NCBI GenBank assembly: GCA_041941305.1
Contig: JBGTQJ010000086.1
Location: 1 to 32,580 of the forward strand
Source of the DNA: JANSWP01 sp041941305
Lineage (GTDB): Bacteria; Bacteroidota; Bacteroidia; Chitinophagales; Saprospiraceae
Length of the DNA: 32,580 bases
Direction: 5' to 3'
In this document: positions 31,574 through 32,580 of the stretch, in pieces
Layout: each line of letters starts with the position of its first letter
How positions within the stretch are numbered: the first letter of the stretch is position 1
Program-made: the position numbers and the translations under genes
The notes under the pieces: generated by a model
Seen by the model: the letters and a program-made list of their open reading frames with translations, nothing else
Told to the model about the DNA's origin: nothing
Database searches by the model: none

Positions 31574-32515
31574 ATGACTTTTCAAGAACTGGATTTGCTG
31601 TTGTCCATTTATGGGCAACGTCAAATCGGTTATTCCTATTTTAAGGATAAATATGCCCTACAGTTATTGCAGTATCAATTCGAGCAATACCAATTGATTC
31701 AAGGGGAAAAAATCCAACGCATTAAACAATGGGAATTGGGTTTTTTGATGAATAAACAACCATTAAAAGAACTGGCAGCACAGTGTGGAGGTTCCATGTT
31801 GAAGCGTTCAGATTTGATGTACTTTAGAGCTGAAAAGCAGACTCCTTTTATCATTACTTTCCATCATTGGGGAAGGATGAAAAAGCACCGGAATGACTCA
31901 TGGTATCAAACCAGCAGGCCTGGAAAGAACTTGGTTTTGCAATTAAATTTTTTCCATGATCATGATGTACAATATTATAAATTGATAAAGCCCAAAGATG
32001 GACATCTTTTTCGGTGGATCAGCCATCCTGTTTGTTCAAACAATCGCCTGACTTTGGCTTGGGCTCGATTAGACTTGAACTTTGAAACAGGGGAATTTTT
32101 AATTGAAGAAATTCAAAATGACTGGATTCGTAATGCTCAAAGACATTACAAAATGTTGTGCAGGGAGAAGAAACGATTCCCAAATGATCTTACTTCATTC
32201 AAATCTTTGTCTTTTATTAAAAAATATTTAGACGAGGTGCTACTCAGCTATTCCAAAATGTGGGAGGAGGCAATTTTGTCAGCTGCCATTTGGTTTGCAA
32301 TCAAAGAATTGGGCATTTATGACATTTATTTCCACAGTTATGAAGGCGGAAAGTTGTTAAAAAAATGTAGCCCTCCAAAAAGTTTATATACCAAACTTCC
32401 ACGTAGATTTGGATTTAGAAAAACTTCAAAAGCGCCGGTTTTTATTCAAAATTGCAGGTATTTAAGAAAAACACTGAGGAATAATCGAGTAGAATGGTGG
32501 AGATTGAATTTTTAA
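31574..32515 (+). CDS. Hypothetical protein (313 residues)
   Basis: I chose ATG 31574 (MTFQELDLLLSIYGQRQIGY) over an in-phase TTG further upstream. The protein is soluble, basic and rich in aromatic residues. It has an N-terminal helical part (LQLLQYQFEQYQLIQGEKIQ), a middle beta-rich part with FIITFHHWGRMKKHRNDSWY and NFFHDHDVQYYKLIKP, then LAWARLDLNFETGEFLIEEI, and a basic C-terminus (KLPRRFGFRKTSKAP). The LDLNFETGEFLIEEIQNDW segment looks like a conserved core. I do not recognise a family and see no transmembrane segment or signal peptide. The gene is alone at the right edge of the window. Confidence 0.65.
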   Translation: MTFQELDLLLSIYGQRQIGYSYFKDKYALQLLQYQFEQYQLIQGEKIQRIKQWELGFLMNKQPLKELAAQCGGSMLKRSDLMYFRAEKQTPFIITFHHWGRMKKHRNDSWYQTSRPGKNLVLQLNFFHDHDVQYYKLIKPKDGHLFRWISHPVCSNNRLTLAWARLDLNFETGEFLIEEIQNDWIRNAQRHYKMLCREKKRFPNDLTSFKSLSFIKKYLDEVLLSYSKMWEEAILSAAIWFAIKELGIYDIYFHSYEGGKLLKKCSPPKSLYTKLPRRFGFRKTSKAPVFIQNCRYLRKTLRNNRVEWWRLNF

Positions 32516-32580
32516 TTTTGTAAAAATGAGTCATCCCCCCAGAGGGGCAAGCTAAATTTTGGCAATAAAAAACCTTTCGT

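Overview
The window looks like chromosomal DNA of a Bacteroidota bacterium, possibly of the Saprospirales/Chitinophagales side (that finer placement is a low-confidence guess). The reasons are a type IX secretion (T9SS) C-terminal sorting domain, a surface protein with SprB-type repeats, an OmpA-anchored propeller protein, Asp-box propeller proteins, many lipoproteins, few Shine-Dalgarno-like starts, and moderate-to-low GC with compact genes. I see no rRNA, tRNA, CRISPR array, phage or transposase gene.

Layout. 304-2305: a GNAT acetyltransferase and an acyl-CoA carboxylase biotin carboxylase subunit, converging on a von Willebrand A lipoprotein (2359-3549, minus). 3849-7883 (minus): a 1344-residue propeller/SprB-repeat/OmpA protein. 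7884-9213: 1.3 kb without a credible gene, full of inverted repeats. 9214-14092: a T9SS cargo protein, a 54-residue ORF, and a four-part protein joining alkaline-phosphatase-superfamily phosphodiesterase, TPR, sulfotransferase and a methyltransferase-like tail whose base composition differs from the rest of the gene. 14435-21858: an apparent operon with a branched-chain-amino-acid-type ABC transporter (livM, livH, livG, livF, with an AT-rich unknown gene inserted between livG and livF), a long-chain acyl-CoA synthetase and a saccharopine dehydrogenase/enoyl-reductase-like oxidoreductase. No substrate-binding protein is present, and the two lipid-type genes suggest that the transporter may import a carboxylic acid. 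21980-32515: accessory genes, mostly unknown or small: membrane proteins, a large Asp-box propeller, a DUF6193-like protein, lipoproteins, a YiiX-like papain-fold hydrolase, an M23 peptidase, and two apparent gene remnants (a metallophosphoesterase without its first metal motif and a frameshifted WG-repeat protein).

The most striking non-coding feature is that most gene-to-gene gaps carry a long, often perfect inverted repeat. The stems differ from gap to gap, but neighbouring gaps can share the same sequence words: ATGAATG-type heptamers on both sides of livH, and related taagttgaaaa...taaactta hairpins on both sides of the T9SS cargo gene. Some of these probably act as (bidirectional) terminators. 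Others lie directly in front of GTG start codons, inside what should be an operon.
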